From contig JAEPOK010000001.1 in NCBI GenBank assembly GCA_017642935.1, positions 124,001-188,000 on the forward strand: 64,000 nt of DNA, written 5' to 3'. The DNA comes from Hyphomicrobiales bacterium. GTDB lineage: Bacteria > Pseudomonadota > Alphaproteobacteria > Rhizobiales > MH13. Position numbers and translations under genes: made by a program. The notes under the pieces were generated by a model. That model did not search any database, had not been told where the DNA came from, and saw only the letters and a list, made by a program, of their open reading frames with translations. Of the stretch, positions 41,680 to 51,675 are shown one piece after another; position 1 is the first letter of the stretch; the number at the start of each line of letters is the position of its first letter.

Positions 41680-43176
41680 TTACTCCGCCGGTGCGAGGTC
41701 GCCGGGCTTGTGGCCCGAAACGAGGGGGGTGGGGGTGCGCGCTTGGATCGGTCCGGTGATGGTGCGGTAGAGGTTGTACATCATGACCACCACGCCACCG
41801 AGATAGAGGACACCGCCCAGGAAGCGCGTCACGTAGTAGGGGTGCAGCATCGCGACCGTGTCGGAGAACGTGTAGAGCAAGAAGCCGTTCTCATCATAGG
41901 TGCGCCACATCAGGCCCTGCGTGATACCCGACACCCACATCGCGGTGATGTAGAGAAGGATACCGATTGAGGCGAGCCAGAAGTGGACCTCGATCAGGGC
42001 GACCGAGTGCATGGTGCGCCGCCAAAGGCGTGGCACGAGATAGTAGATCGCGCCGAAGGCAACGAACGCCACCCAGCCAAGAGCACCGGAGTGCACGTGA
42101 CCAACCGTCCAGTCGGTGTAATGCGAGAGGGCATTGACCTCTTTGATCGACATGAGCGGACCTTCGAAGGTCGACATGCCGTAGAAGGCAACAGCCACCA
42201 CCAGGAAGCGCATGATCGGGTCGGTGCGCAGCTTATGCCAGGCGCCCGACAGGGTCATGATACCGTTCACCATGCCGCCCCACGAAGGCATCCACAGCAT
42301 GACCGAGAACACCACGCCCAGCGTCTGCGCCCAATCGGGCAGCGCGGTGTAGTGCAGGTGGTGCGGACCAGCCCAGATGTAGAGGAAGATCAGCGCCCAG
42401 AAGTGCACGATCGACAGGCGATAGCTGTAGATCGGGCGTTCGGCCTGTTTGGGCACAAAATAGTACATGATGCCGATGAAGCCGGCGGTCAGGAAGAAGC
42501 CGACCATGTTGTGTCCGTACCACCACTGGATCATCGCCGACTGGACGCCGGAATAGATCGAGTAGGAATGTGGCGAGAACAACGAAATCGGGATCGAAAT
42601 GTTGTTGACCGTATGCAGCATGGCCACGGCGACGATGTAGGCCAGGAAGAACCAGTTCGCGACATAGATGTGCGGTTCTTTGCGCCGGACCAGCGTGCCG
42701 ACAAAGACAACCAGGTAGGACACCCACCAGACGGTGATGAGAATGTCGAAGAACCACTCAGGCTCGGCATATTCTTTCGATTGGGTGAACCCAAGCACGT
42801 AGGAGCCGGCGGCTGACAGCAGCACAACTTGGAATAGCCAGAACTGCAGGATGTGGAACCAGTTGGGTCCGAACAGCCGTGTCTGACAGGTGCGCTGTAC
42901 AACATAGTAGGACGTGGCCAGCAAAGCGTTGCCGCCAAAGCCCAGAATCACGCCGGAGGTGTGGACGGGGCGGAAGCGGCCGAAATTGACCCACTCGTGA
43001 AAATTTAGGGCCGGAAAGGCGAGCTGTGCGGCAATGAAGACCCCGCCTGCCATCCCAACAAAAGCCCAAAGGACCGTTGCGATGGTAAACAGGCGTACGG
43101 CGTCATCCGCGTAAGTGAGCGGGCGGGCCGGGGCCTCTGTGCTGCCAGCCGATTGAGCTACGGCTTGTGCTGACAT
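41680..43176 (-). CDS. ccoN: cbb3 oxidase catalytic subunit CcoN
   Basis: Heme-copper oxidase core subunit, 498 residues with about 12 helices. Signature segments: [20 protein letters not shown] (heme ligand), [17 protein letters not shown] (CuB region) and [17 protein letters not shown] (the HH pair), plus HWTxGHVHSG-like [14 protein letters not shown]. High-affinity oxygen reduction at low oxygen. First gene of ccoNOQP; the assembly genes follow on the same strand. Confidence 0.95.
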   Translation of the reverse strand: MSAQAVAQSAGSTEAPARPLTYADDAVRLFTIATVLWAFVGMAGGVFIAAQLAFPALNFHEWVNFGRFRPVHTSGVILGFGGNALLATSYYVVQRTCQTRLFGPNWFHILQFWLFQVVLLSAAGSYVLGFTQSKEYAEPEWFFDILITVWWVSYLVVFVGTLVRRKEPHIYVANWFFLAYIVAVAMLHTVNNISIPISLFSPHSYSIYSGVQSAMIQWWYGHNMVGFFLTAGFIGIMYYFVPKQAERPIYSYRLSIVHFWALIFLYIWAGPHHLHYTALPDWAQTLGVVFSVMLWMPSWGGMVNGIMTLSGAWHKLRTDPIMRFLVVAVAFYGMSTFEGPLMSIKEVNALSHYTDWTVGHVHSGALGWVAFVAFGAIYYLVPRLWRRTMHSVALIEVHFWLASIGILLYITAMWVSGITQGLMWRTYDENGFLLYTFSDTVAMLHPYYVTRFLGGVLYLGGVVVMMYNLYRTITGPIQARTPTPLVSGHKPGDLAPAE

Positions 43177-43671
43177 TGTTTGGTGTCCTTGACCTAATTC
43201 GTGTCATGTCGCGTCTGCGTGCGGGCGAAGCGATGCCGGATGCCTGTCAAATCGTCGAAACCGATATGATGCTGGCGGACACGGACTCGCGGCCCAACGC
43301 ATCGCCCACAAACCCTCAAGCGGGCGCGAGGGCGTTGCGCTACATCAAAGGTAGCCAAACTCACTTATCATCCATCAGTTGGGGGTGCTGCGCACGGGGG
43401 TTCCCTGATCGACAAAAGTCGGGTCCGCATTTGATCTATGTCGATCCCAGGAAACGGGTTTCGGTATAGCGGTCGGGGTGGACCCCATCGTGAAGCTGGT
43501 GGGCTGGTATGCAGTCACTTGCCCGGACTTGCGCTTTTTGCGCCTCTTGGACAGGTTGTCGCATACGGCAGGCCGCGGGCATACGCTGTGGTCCGACTGG
43601 AACGAGCGTTGTCGCGCGCACTTGGCCGCGCCCGCTTGGCATGATGCAGGCACTAGAGGGATGAAACACCG
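43177..43671. other. Intergenic promoter region of the cbb3 operon
   Basis: No convincing gene on either strand. TTGATCTATGTCGA (43431-43444) resembles the FNR/FixK box TTGAT-N4-ATCAA with two mismatches and lies about 255 bp before ccoN; it is a weak candidate for oxygen-responsive control. Nothing else stands out. Confidence 0.35.
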
Positions 43672-44541
43672 ATGACGAGTGCAAACGACGTAAACAACAT
43701 CAGCGAGCTTGATGAGATCATTGGTGAGCCCGAGGACAGCCGTGCCGGTTTCGTGCCGCAAGGCTATGTGCCGCCGACCAAGGTCAATCAGATCAGTCTC
43801 GACACGGTGTTCAGCTCGCTGCACGCGGGCATTTCCGATTTTAAGAAGGGCGCCTTTGTCTCCACCTTCTTCGGCGCGGCCTATTTCATCATGGGCCTGC
43901 TCTTGATGGTGTTCTTGCTGGTCACCGAGTCCTATTCGTTGATCTTCCCTTTCACCGCCGGCTTTTTGCTGATCGGCCCGATCGCGGCGATTGGTCTTTA
44001 TGAGATTTCGCGCCGTATCGAAACCGGCGAGCAGGTTGGCTGGGACGTGCTCGGGGCCTTCAAACGCCATGGCGTCACGCACGTGTTTCTTTATGGTTTC
44101 GTGCTGGCGTTCATGCTGATCGTCTGGCTGGTCGTTGCTCGCGTGATCTACGCGCTGAATTTCGGCTACAACCCGCTCTACTTCGCGCAGATGGATCTCA
44201 GCTCGCTGATCGAGGAAGCCTTCACCGCCCGTGGTCTGGTATTCCTGTTCGTCGGCAACGCCTTCGGTGCCGTTCTCGCGGGCACTGTGTTCTCCATCTC
44301 GGTCGTCGGCGTGCCCTACCTGCACGATAAGCCAGTGGATTTCATGACCGCGATCATGACCAGCGTCCACGCCGTGGCGAAAAACCCCTGGCCGATGTTC
44401 GTCTGGGGCGTGATGGTTGCCGGTATCGTGGCGGTTTCAGCGCTGCTGTTCTTCTTCCCGCTGATCATCACGCTGCCGATCATTGGGCACGCGACCTGGC
44501 ACCTTTATCGCCAGACGGTCGTGCCGAATGACGAGGCCTAA
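43672..44541 (+). CDS. DUF2189 membrane protein
   Basis: 289 residues with six or seven hydrophobic helices after a soluble N-terminus of about 50 residues. FSSLHAGISDFKKGAFVSTF, the FTAGFLLIGPIAAIGLYEIS region and the C-terminal SALLFFFPLIITLPIIGHAT match the DUF2189 family, found beside respiratory genes in many alphaproteobacteria. Function unknown. Divergent from ccoN and followed by its own terminator. Confidence 0.8.
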   Translation: MTSANDVNNISELDEIIGEPEDSRAGFVPQGYVPPTKVNQISLDTVFSSLHAGISDFKKGAFVSTFFGAAYFIMGLLLMVFLLVTESYSLIFPFTAGFLLIGPIAAIGLYEISRRIETGEQVGWDVLGAFKRHGVTHVFLYGFVLAFMLIVWLVVARVIYALNFGYNPLYFAQMDLSSLIEEAFTARGLVFLFVGNAFGAVLAGTVFSISVVGVPYLHDKPVDFMTAIMTSVHAVAKNPWPMFVWGVMVAGIVAVSALLFFFPLIITLPIIGHATWHLYRQTVVPNDEA

Positions 44542-44588
44542 GCCCCAAAGGTTCTGCGGGTCCTACACGACCGCGTCCGGACAAAAAG

Positions 44589-44620
44589 ACGCCGCGTTGG
44601 AAATCCCAGCGCGGCGTTTT
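44589..44620 (+). terminator. Rho-independent terminator after the DUF2189 gene
   Basis: ACGCCGCGTTGG pairs with CCAGCGCGGCGT (one G-T pair and a short loop), giving a 12-bp stem followed by TTTT. Confidence 0.85.
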
Positions 44621-44642
44621 CAGTTTGGGAGGAGACTTTATC

Positions 44643-45017
44643 TCAGGGGTGCTTTGCGCCGGGTTTGGGTTTTACCGGTAGAGGGCGCAACCCGAGGCGG
44701 CGCATTTCCTTGTTCGACATGAGCGGGCTGGCGCGGCCGGGCTGTCCCTTGTCGATATCGTCTGAGGCAAACATCACCGCAAAGCCCATTTGCAGGCTGG
44801 CAAAGGTGAAGCCGATCATCAGCGTCATCAGCACGATCGCGAACAGGCCGACATCGGATTGGACGATAAGGGCCATTAGGTTGCCGACGTTGAAGTAAAG
44901 CATCGCGGCGACAAACAGGACGGCCGTCGCAAAGCCAATGGCAGCATTTTTGATAAGGAATCGCACCAGTGGCGGCTTGGGCATTCTGCCCGGTGGCGAA
45001 AGGTAAGGTGCTTGCAT
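44643..45017 (-). CDS. Small two-helix membrane protein, unknown
   Basis: 124 residues with helices at about 20-42 and 50-80. ATG 45017 follows AAGGAG. The C-terminal part is basic and ends PVKPKPGAKHP. No family recognised; a stand-alone gene convergent with the DUF2189 gene. Confidence 0.65.
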   Translation of the reverse strand: MQAPYLSPPGRMPKPPLVRFLIKNAAIGFATAVLFVAAMLYFNVGNLMALIVQSDVGLFAIVLMTLMIGFTFASLQMGFAVMFASDDIDKGQPGRASPLMSNKEMRRLGLRPLPVKPKPGAKHP

Positions 45018-45107
45018 GGTCACACTCCTTGGTTGGAGGGCCAGTTGGTCCGTACTTAACCTTAGCCTTTTAGGCGCATATTTGGGCTAAAATTTGCGTC
45101 ATTGTTT

Positions 45108-45124
45108 CACTTTTCGCAAAAGTG
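45108..45124. other. Hairpin downstream of adenine deaminase
   Basis: Perfect CACTTTT-CGC-AAAAGTG stem without a clear T run, 70 bp past the ade stop. Could be a weak terminator or an operator for the small membrane gene. Confidence 0.4.
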
Positions 45125-45193
45125 TCTGACGCCATTCAGGAATTTCGGTCGGCAGGCTTTTCCGCAACCGGTATTGATTCCCAAGGCTTTTTC

Positions 45194-47005
45194 TCATTCC
45201 CCAACGTAAAGCGGCTCCAGAGTCATCTCCGGAACGCGCACCATACCCTTGTCGGTGATTCGGATTTCCGGGATCACCGAGAGGGGAATCAGGTTGAAGC
45301 CCATGAAGGGAATGGTGCAGCCCATTTCCTTCCAGACGGCTTTCAGCGTGCTCATCTCTTCAGCGACCACCGTGACACGCTTGTCCGACAGCAACCCGGC
45401 GATCGGCAGCGGCACCATGGCTGTAACCTCTTCACCCTGGACGGTGACGACGCCGCCTTGATGCTCCTTGAGAGCTGCCAGCGCGACCTGCATATCCTCG
45501 GCGTTGGTGCCAGCGATGATGATGTTGTGGCTGTCATGGCCAACCGATGAGGCCACCGCGCCATCCTTCAAACCGAAGTCCTTCAACAAACCGTGGGCGA
45601 CGTTTCCGTCGGTCTTGCCGTGGCGTTCGATGATGGTGACGAAGCACAGCCCGTGGTCATCGAAGTGCGTGCCCCAGTCATTGCTGGCCTTAAGATCTAC
45701 CGTGTCATGGTAGAGGGTGATGCCAGGCAGCGCGACGCGCAGCACGTTGGCGGTGACATCGCGCGAGGGGACCTCAGGCGTCATGGTGATAGCCTCGGGC
45801 AGCTTCACGCTGGTGAAGGCCGCATCGGGATAGGTGTAGCGTGTGGAGAGCGCCTGATCGAGGCGTGGCGTGATCGATTTGTTTTCAACGACCAGCTCGC
45901 CACCATACCAGGTGTTTTGCGGTTCCAACTCATCATTGAGCAGCACCAGATCGGCGCGGCGCCCACCGCCGAGGCCGCCGATCTCGTTTTCCATGCCGAA
46001 GCGTGTGGCCCCATGGAGCGAGCCCATCGACCAGGCGGTCTCCGGTTTGATGCCGGCGTTGACGGCTTGGCGGGTGACCCAATCCTGGCCGAACATCAAA
46101 AGATCATCGGCGTCGCGATCATCGGTGCAGACGGCGACGCGTTTGGTGGAGGCGCCGAGCTCGGTGATCGTCTTGATCGCCTCCGGCAGCGAGTGCCATG
46201 GCGTTGTCGGTGGTCCGCCGCGCAGAAACACCCAAATGCCGGCGTCCAGAAGATCGTCGGCGATGTCGCGGTCGATCGCTTCGTGGGTGTCGGTGACACC
46301 AGCGGCGGCATAGGCGGCAACGAACTCGCGGCCATAGACGTGACCGGAGACCGGGCGCCCGCGTGACAAAGAAGCTTCGATGATGGCGTGCGAGCGTTCG
46401 TCCGACAGGCAGACGGGCACGAAATCCATCTTCTCGCCGAGGGCCACTGCTTCCGGCCAGCGATCGAAAATGCCGGCGATTTTCTCCGGCGTCAGATCGC
46501 CACCTGCCGTTTCAAGCTCCGGTGAAGTGGCGGGGACGGTCGATGGCACGGTGAGGAAGATGGAAAGCGGGGCCTGGCGCGCATCTTCCAGCATGGCCTC
46601 GACCCCGGCGACGTCCATGACGTTGCCGATTTCGTGACTGTCGCAAAAGATCGTGGTCGTACCGTTGAGCAAAGCTGCCTCGGCATAGGCGCAAGCGGTG
46701 ACCATGGAGGATTCGATGTGCAGGTGCGGATCGACCAGGCCAGGCGCGATGATGCCGCCTTTTCCGTCATAGCGCGGGGCTGCGCCCTGGTAGGTGCCGG
46801 CAGGTTTCACGGCGGCGATCCGTCCACCGGCAATCCACACTTCTTTGTCCGGTGCAATGCGCTCGGAGTAGGTGTTGAGCGTGCGCACGTCGGTGATCAC
46901 CGTGTCGGGATCGGCGCGCCCGGATGTTACGTCCGCAAGGTGGCGGGTCATGCCGGACAAGGGCGCGACGGAAAAGCGGGTGAGGGTGGTTGAAGGCGAG
47001 GACAT
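45194..47005 (-). CDS. ade: Adenine deaminase
   Basis: Amidohydrolase of 603 residues that converts adenine to hypoxanthine. Family motifs: [13 protein letters not shown] (metal histidines), [39 protein letters not shown] and [11 protein letters not shown]. The C-terminal domain with [18 protein letters not shown] confirms the Ade family rather than the adenosine-deaminase type. Monocistronic by position. Adds a purine salvage step to the nucleobase-related genes of the window. Confidence 0.93.
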   Translation of the reverse strand: MSSPSTTLTRFSVAPLSGMTRHLADVTSGRADPDTVITDVRTLNTYSERIAPDKEVWIAGGRIAAVKPAGTYQGAAPRYDGKGGIIAPGLVDPHLHIESSMVTACAYAEAALLNGTTTIFCDSHEIGNVMDVAGVEAMLEDARQAPLSIFLTVPSTVPATSPELETAGGDLTPEKIAGIFDRWPEAVALGEKMDFVPVCLSDERSHAIIEASLSRGRPVSGHVYGREFVAAYAAAGVTDTHEAIDRDIADDLLDAGIWVFLRGGPPTTPWHSLPEAIKTITELGASTKRVAVCTDDRDADDLLMFGQDWVTRQAVNAGIKPETAWSMGSLHGATRFGMENEIGGLGGGRRADLVLLNDELEPQNTWYGGELVVENKSITPRLDQALSTRYTYPDAAFTSVKLPEAITMTPEVPSRDVTANVLRVALPGITLYHDTVDLKASNDWGTHFDDHGLCFVTIIERHGKTDGNVAHGLLKDFGLKDGAVASSVGHDSHNIIIAGTNAEDMQVALAALKEHQGGVVTVQGEEVTAMVPLPIAGLLSDKRVTVVAEEMSTLKAVWKEMGCTIPFMGFNLIPLSVIPEIRITDKGMVRVPEMTLEPLYVGE

Positions 47006-47100
47006 CAGTGGGCTCCAAGCATCGATTTGATGCCCTCACCCTTTCATCGCGCCTCCAACCTTGGCAAGCGGCATTTCTGTTCACATTGCCTTCGCCTGCG

Positions 47101-47721
47101 TCAGCAGGTCGGGAGTTCCTCGTCCAATCCGTCGGTTGAGATTTCGCGCAGATCAAAGCCATCAAGGGTACGGACGAAGCGATTGGTTTCGCTGGTTTTC
47201 AAGAAGACGTCGACGCGCAGCGGACCATCTGGAAGGTCGCCGGCAACGCACATCTCGTCGACGCTGACGCTCACGCTGAGCGATCCGCTTTGCTGGTTCG
47301 CTTTGGCGACCTCGACGGCCCGGCGGATGGCGTCCATGCCACGCTGATCGTCCGGCGAAAGCGCATAAATGAAGGTGTGGCGGTCGCCGTCGGCTTGCGG
47401 AAGATCTGTTTGGACTGACGTGAGGTCTTGCCCAACCAGCGCGTAGGAACGCTCTTCGGCCACGGCTCCTTCAATGGTCAGCCTGACATTGAGCCGAACG
47501 CCGTCAATTTTCGGCACCAGAGCAGCCGGCATCTCGATCGCGGCGCGCAGGGCGCCAAACTCTGTCGTTTGGAAGTCAATGGCTGCGAGCGCCGGAACGG
47601 ATGTGATGGGCACATGGCTGCAGCCGGCCAGCAGGGCAAGCGCCGTTGCGCCGCCAAGAACGGCAGCGGTGATTTTGCGGGAGATGGAACCGCGGGAGAG
47701 CACGGATAGGGGGAATTTCAT
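47101..47721 (-). CDS. Lipoprotein of unknown function
   Basis: 206 residues with a signal sequence ending in the lipobox LLAGC (cysteine at about residue 33), so probably lipid-anchored. The mature region has alternating strands (FQTTEFGALRAAIEMP, GVRLNVRLTIEGAV). Not recognised. Divergent from the DUF2975/HTH pair, sharing a short AT-rich promoter region. Confidence 0.7.
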   Translation of the reverse strand: MKFPLSVLSRGSISRKITAAVLGGATALALLAGCSHVPITSVPALAAIDFQTTEFGALRAAIEMPAALVPKIDGVRLNVRLTIEGAVAEERSYALVGQDLTSVQTDLPQADGDRHTFIYALSPDDQRGMDAIRRAVEVAKANQQSGSLSVSVSVDEMCVAGDLPDGPLRVDVFLKTSETNRFVRTLDGFDLREISTDGLDEELPTC

Positions 47722-47740
47722 GATTTGAAGAACTCTTACT

Positions 47741-47769
47741 TTGACTCGATAAAATTCATCTATTATATT
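47741..47769 (+). promoter_or_regulatory. Strong sigma-70-type promoter of the DUF2975/HTH pair
   Basis: TTGACT and TATATT are separated by exactly 17 bp. An inverted repeat AGCGAT...ATCGCT (47785-47802) lies just after the likely start site and could be an operator for the HTH protein. Confidence 0.7.
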
Positions 47770-47830
47770 AATTTTTAGATTGGAAGCGATAATTTCATCG
47801 CTCGATCATTCCCAGTTCAAGGACATCCCC

Positions 47831-48400
47831 ATGCTTGCCTCCCCCCATTCCTCCCCGTCTGCCCTCACACCTGTCTCGCGTCGCGCCCGTTGGGTCGCGA
47901 TTGTTCCCTTGCTTGCTGCTGCCGGGCTGTTGATCGGCTTGATCGGTCAATGGGTCTCTGAAGACATCCGCATCACCTTCATCAGCACCTCGCTTGGCAT
48001 GCTGGGCACAGAAATGGCGGCTGATGCGGCCAGCTTCCCCAATGTGATTGTGCCGATGCTGCTGCGCACGGTCCCCGTTGTCGTGTTTGTGCTGACGATG
48101 CTGGTGCTTTTTCAGCTGTTTCGCCGCCTGGCCAAAGGCACCGTGCTGGATGCCCGTAACGCGCAGCTGGTGTCGCGGGCGGGTCTGGGGTTCGTGGTGT
48201 TCGCGGTGACGGCTATGGCAAGCAACACGCTATCCACGCTCTATCTTTCGATGACCAATCCAGACGGCCCAGGTGTGCTCAGTGTCGGTTTCACAACATC
48301 TGATATTGGCGCATTCGCAGCAGGTTTTGCGCTGTGGGGATTGGGATTGGTGCTCAGCGAAGCCGCGCGGGTGGCCGATGATCATGCGAGCATCGTCTGA
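47831..48400 (+). CDS. DUF2975 membrane protein
   Basis: 189 residues from ATG 47831 (AAGGA site). Four hydrophobic helices at about 22-42, 70-100, 112-135 and 150-172. Gene order with a small Xre-type regulator directly after it (ATG overlapping the TGA) is typical for DUF2975 proteins. Role unknown; perhaps a membrane sensor paired with the regulator. Confidence 0.78.
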   Translation: MLASPHSSPSALTPVSRRARWVAIVPLLAAAGLLIGLIGQWVSEDIRITFISTSLGMLGTEMAADAASFPNVIVPMLLRTVPVVVFVLTMLVLFQLFRRLAKGTVLDARNAQLVSRAGLGFVVFAVTAMASNTLSTLYLSMTNPDGPGVLSVGFTTSDIGAFAAGFALWGLGLVLSEAARVADDHASIV

Positions 48401-48621
48401 TGGCGATTGTCGTTGATCTTGATGTGATGCTGGCGCGGCGGAAGGTGCGTTCCAAAGAGCTTGCCGCCGCCATTGGCATCACGGAGCAGCAGGTGTCGCT
48501 GCTCAAGTCCGGCAAGGTGAAGGGCGTGCGCTTTGAGACGCTGGAGAAGATTTGCGCGTATCTCGACTGCCAGCCGGGAGATTTGATTCGCTACGAGCCG
48601 GACGAGGCCGGCGAGGGCTAG
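48400..48621 (+). CDS. Small Xre/Cro-type helix-turn-helix regulator
   Basis: 73 residues, nearly all HTH: VDLDVMLARRKVRSKELAAA, IGITEQQVSLLKSGKVKGVR and FETLEKICAYLDCQPGDLIR. The YozG-like group usually sits beside DUF2975 genes, as here. Probably regulates its own operon. Confidence 0.88.
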   Translation: MAIVVDLDVMLARRKVRSKELAAAIGITEQQVSLLKSGKVKGVRFETLEKICAYLDCQPGDLIRYEPDEAGEG

Positions 48622-48627
48622 AGCCGC

Positions 48628-49425
48628 CTAGTCGAACCGGGTGATGTCCGCCTCGGCAACGTCTTTCAACAGGCCGATGAAACCACGCGCATAATGGTCG
48701 GCAGTTTGTCGGCCTTTTTCCGCCGTTGCTATGCTCGCATCACCCACCGTGCCATCGCTGTTGAGGTCGGACGAAATCCATCCATAGGCGGGCATGCCGG
48801 TTGGGGAGATCTTGAAGCCGCCTTGCAGATCTTCGGCGGTGGAGCGGAAGTTCTCCGCCTTGCTCATATCCACCAAATCCTCATGGAAGTGCAGCATCAT
48901 CGACGTTTCAACATCGCCGCCATGGATGCCGAACTTCATCTCATCCTCCGTGTAGAGCCCATCTGGCACGCCCCAATTGCCCCACTGGCTTTTGACGCAG
49001 AGCATCCGTGCCTGCACCCGCATTTCGCGCGATAGGATGGAGATCAGATCGAGATTGCCGCCATGGGAGTTGGTGATGACCATCTTGCGCACGCCAGCAC
49101 GGGCAACCGAAAGGCCGATCTCCGTCCAGATGGCAAGGGCCAAGTCGGCGGGCAGGGTTAGCGTGCCAGGCGCGTGCAGATGCTCGTTGGATTTGCCGAT
49201 AGCCTGCACCGGCAAGATGCGCACATCTAGGTCCGGCGCCAGCTCAGGCAGCAGCGTTTCAACGGTGGCGAGCATGCCCTCATTCAAGAACGTATCGACG
49301 CCGACCGGCAAATGTGGCCCGTGCTGCTCAATGGCAGCCGTTGGCAATACTGCGATCACCTTTTGCGGATCGAGATTTTCAAATTCGGTGGTCTTGTAGT
49401 CGGCCCAGCGGTAGCGTTTCGTCAT
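48628..49425 (-). CDS. Creatininase-family amidohydrolase
   Basis: 265 residues with the creatininase metal ligands E33, H35 and D44 (AIEQHGPHLPVGVD), H121 (NSHGGN) and E173 (GGDVETSMM). The family includes creatinine amidohydrolase and several ring-opening or amide-cleaving enzymes (for example formamide and formamidopyrimidine hydrolases). Last gene of a nine-gene operon with a cytosine-deaminase-like enzyme, so hydrolysis of a pyrimidine-derived or other cyclic amide is plausible. Specific substrate unknown. Confidence 0.82.
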   Translation of the reverse strand: MTKRYRWADYKTTEFENLDPQKVIAVLPTAAIEQHGPHLPVGVDTFLNEGMLATVETLLPELAPDLDVRILPVQAIGKSNEHLHAPGTLTLPADLALAIWTEIGLSVARAGVRKMVITNSHGGNLDLISILSREMRVQARMLCVKSQWGNWGVPDGLYTEDEMKFGIHGGDVETSMMLHFHEDLVDMSKAENFRSTAEDLQGGFKISPTGMPAYGWISSDLNSDGTVGDASIATAEKGRQTADHYARGFIGLLKDVAEADITRFD

Positions 49426-50364
49426 TTAGCTTGCCGCTTTCTGGCTGTAGGTGGCCGTCAGGCGCATCGTGAGATATTCGTGGCAGAGGATTGGCTCATA
49501 ATGCTTTTCCTCGCCCGTTCCGGGCAGCGCTTGCACGAGCGCGTTCGGGTTGGGGTCCATAAAGAAAGCAATCGAGCGGCGCTCTTTTACTGGGCGCAGA
49601 ACCCGGTGCGGGTTCGACACATAGATGTCGTTGGTCCAGCGCATCAGCAGATCACCGATGTTGACGATAAAGGCACCATCAATAGCCGGGACATCAATCC
49701 ACTCGGCGCTGTCGCGTGGCTTCACCTGAAGGCCGGCAGTGCCATCACTCATCAACAAAGTGATGGAACCGTAGTCGGTGTGCGCCCCCGCGCCGATTTC
49801 GCCGGGCTGGGGGTTGATCGCCGGTGGATAGCGCAGCACCCGCAAGGTGGACATGGAATCCACAAAGGGTTCAGCGAAATGGTCCTCTGGCAGGCTGAGA
49901 TCCAGCGCGATGGCGCGGTGGAGATTCTGTCCGAGGTCGAACACTTGATCGAAATAGGCGGTGAACGTGTCTTTGAAGCCCGGAACATCGGGCCACATAT
50001 TGGTGCCGCGATAGGGCTCTTTGGCGATCACGCGCGGATCATCGGCAGGCAGATCAAGGGCCATGTTGAAGGCCTCTTTTTGATCCATCTGGCCGCTCTT
50101 CTCATCCAAGCTTTCCGACCCGGTGCCGGCATAACCGCGGTTATGCGGTGATTTATCGATCGAAATCTTGGCTTTTTCCTCTCCGGGCAGAGCAAAGAAC
50201 TCATCGGCTTTGGCAAACATGTTTGCGATCAGGTCTGGGTCCACGCCGTGGTTTTTCACCACCATGAAGCCCGGCCCACGGGCGGCTTTGCCCCAAGCGT
50301 CCACAAAGTCCTGTTTGGTCGCGCCGGAGAACGTTGCGTAGTCGAGAACGGGGATGGTCGTCAT
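49426..50364 (-). CDS. 2-Oxoglutarate-Fe(II) dioxygenase, isopenicillin N synthase family
   Basis: 312 residues. Iron ligands H195, D197 (GAHTDYGS) and H253 (SNPHRVL), with R263-x-S (RRSIAFF) for the 2-oxoglutarate carboxylate. Family relatives oxidise small molecules, including fungal thymine 7-hydroxylase, which makes hydroxylation of a pyrimidine methyl or other C-H plausible but unproven. Touches the creatininase gene with no gap and overlaps its upstream neighbour by four bases. Confidence 0.85.
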   Translation of the reverse strand: MTTIPVLDYATFSGATKQDFVDAWGKAARGPGFMVVKNHGVDPDLIANMFAKADEFFALPGEEKAKISIDKSPHNRGYAGTGSESLDEKSGQMDQKEAFNMALDLPADDPRVIAKEPYRGTNMWPDVPGFKDTFTAYFDQVFDLGQNLHRAIALDLSLPEDHFAEPFVDSMSTLRVLRYPPAINPQPGEIGAGAHTDYGSITLLMSDGTAGLQVKPRDSAEWIDVPAIDGAFIVNIGDLLMRWTNDIYVSNPHRVLRPVKERRSIAFFMDPNPNALVQALPGTGEEKHYEPILCHEYLTMRLTATYSQKAAS

Positions 50365-51041
50365 GCCGTTTGCCTCACCTTGTTGGGATAGCCTGCGACC
50401 GGCACTGCTGCGGTTGGCTGGCCGATCAGCTTGCGCATCTTTTTGCGAACGCGTGCCAAGTGCCGGGTGCGGCTATCCGATGTTGAAAAATCCATGCGGT
50501 AGTGGGCGGCGAACACGGTGCGCGCCCGATCGTGGCAAAGAGCTCGCAAACCGCGCATCAGGATGCGCTTGCCGGGCGAGCCGATCAATTTGGTGAGCCA
50601 GAACGAGGCACCGCAGGTGGTGAAGACGCCCAGATGCTTGATGTGCTTGAGCGTGTGGCCAAAGCGCTTGTTGTCCTCACACGGCATGGTGAAGGCAACG
50701 CCGGGCACCAGCACGCGGTCAAGCCAACCCTTCAGCATGGCCGGTTGGCCGAACCACCAGGTGGGGTAGACGAAGATCAGCGCGTTGCACCATTGCAGGC
50801 TTTCCACATGCGGGCCGATACGGTCGGTGTTGCAGCTGGTGTCTTCGTAGTCGGTCCAGTCTTCCAACGTCAGTGACGGTTGGAAGCGCTCGGCATAAAG
50901 GTCGATGACGCGGGTCTCAGCGCCGGCCTGGGTCAGTTCGTCGGTGACGGTCTCAAGAACCGAATGGTTGAAGCTTGTCGCGCTGGGATGGCAATAAACG
51001 ATCAGCGCTTTCATGCCGCTGGTTGCACGGTTGGCCTGCAT
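50361..51041 (-). CDS. NAD(P)H:quinone reductase-like flavodoxin-fold protein 2
   Basis: 226 residues. MKALIVYCHPSATSFNHSVL is the typical opening; WCNALIFVYPTWWFGQPAML and KHLGVFTTCGASFW form the FMN/FAD pocket of the NQO/KefF/MdaB family. Could start at ATG 51014 instead; the chosen start has GAGAGG upstream. Paired with a second, different member of the family, so an FMN reductase for the dioxygenase or another redox step is possible. Confidence 0.8.
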   Translation of the reverse strand: MQANRATSGMKALIVYCHPSATSFNHSVLETVTDELTQAGAETRVIDLYAERFQPSLTLEDWTDYEDTSCNTDRIGPHVESLQWCNALIFVYPTWWFGQPAMLKGWLDRVLVPGVAFTMPCEDNKRFGHTLKHIKHLGVFTTCGASFWLTKLIGSPGKRILMRGLRALCHDRARTVFAAHYRMDFSTSDSRTRHLARVRKKMRKLIGQPTAAVPVAGYPNKVRQTA

Positions 51042-51047
51042 GCCGGG

Positions 51048-51644
51048 TCAGAACCTCTCCATCTGTTGGGTGACGTGGGCGAGAAACGCCGCCCTCTTCT
51101 GATCGCTCGCTCGGTTCATGTCGTAAAGTGCGAGGTATTGCATAGGCGCGCCGCCCATCACGTAGCGCACAGGCCGCGTCATGAGCTTACGTGGCGGATC
51201 GCCGGCCAGAAAGGCACGTAGACGTGTGCCGCCATAGGTGGTGACCGTGGCGTACTTCTTGATGTTGGTGAGCGCCGGGCGCACATGGCCATCGACCAGC
51301 TTGAAGGAGACGCCAGGAAGGAAAACCCTGTCGAAAAACCCTTTCAGGATGGCAGGGTAGCCGAAGTTCCAAACTGGGTAGACGAATACGACGGCTTGGG
51401 CTGCCTGGAGCCGTTCGACATATCGTTTAACTGGATTTTTGTTGATTTGCTCGTCATGATAGGTGCGCCGTTCCTCGCAGGTCATGACGGCTGGGAAGTT
51501 TTCCGCGTTCAGATCGCAGTCATCCACTTGCCATCCGGCCGTTTCCATTGTCTTGACGACACGTGCATGCAACGCGGCTGAGAAGCTTTCAGGCACGGGG
51601 TGTGCAAAGATCACCATCACCCTTTTGCCAGCCTCGGACACCAC
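51048..51644 (-). CDS. NAD(P)H:quinone reductase-like flavodoxin-fold protein 1
   Basis: 198 residues starting at GTG, supported by AAGGGGA upstream. RVMVIFAHPVPESFSAALH, QAVVFVYPVWNFGYPAILKG and ATVTTYGGTRL mark the NQO-type fold. Six bases separate it from the next member of the pair. Cofactor FAD or FMN expected; substrate unknown. Confidence 0.8.
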   Translation of the reverse strand: MVSEAGKRVMVIFAHPVPESFSAALHARVVKTMETAGWQVDDCDLNAENFPAVMTCEERRTYHDEQINKNPVKRYVERLQAAQAVVFVYPVWNFGYPAILKGFFDRVFLPGVSFKLVDGHVRPALTNIKKYATVTTYGGTRLRAFLAGDPPRKLMTRPVRYVMGGAPMQYLALYDMNRASDQKRAAFLAHVTQQMERF

Positions 51645-51675
51645 AAATCCCCTTATTTAACTGAAAGTCAGTTGA

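Noticed and set aside
43431-43444. FixK/FNR-type box before ccoN
   Set aside because: Only a partial match and 255 bp from the start; kept as weak note, not called as a site.
43375-44370. Reverse-strand open frame opposite the DUF2189 gene
   Set aside because: No start context or motif; overlaps a well-supported membrane protein gene.
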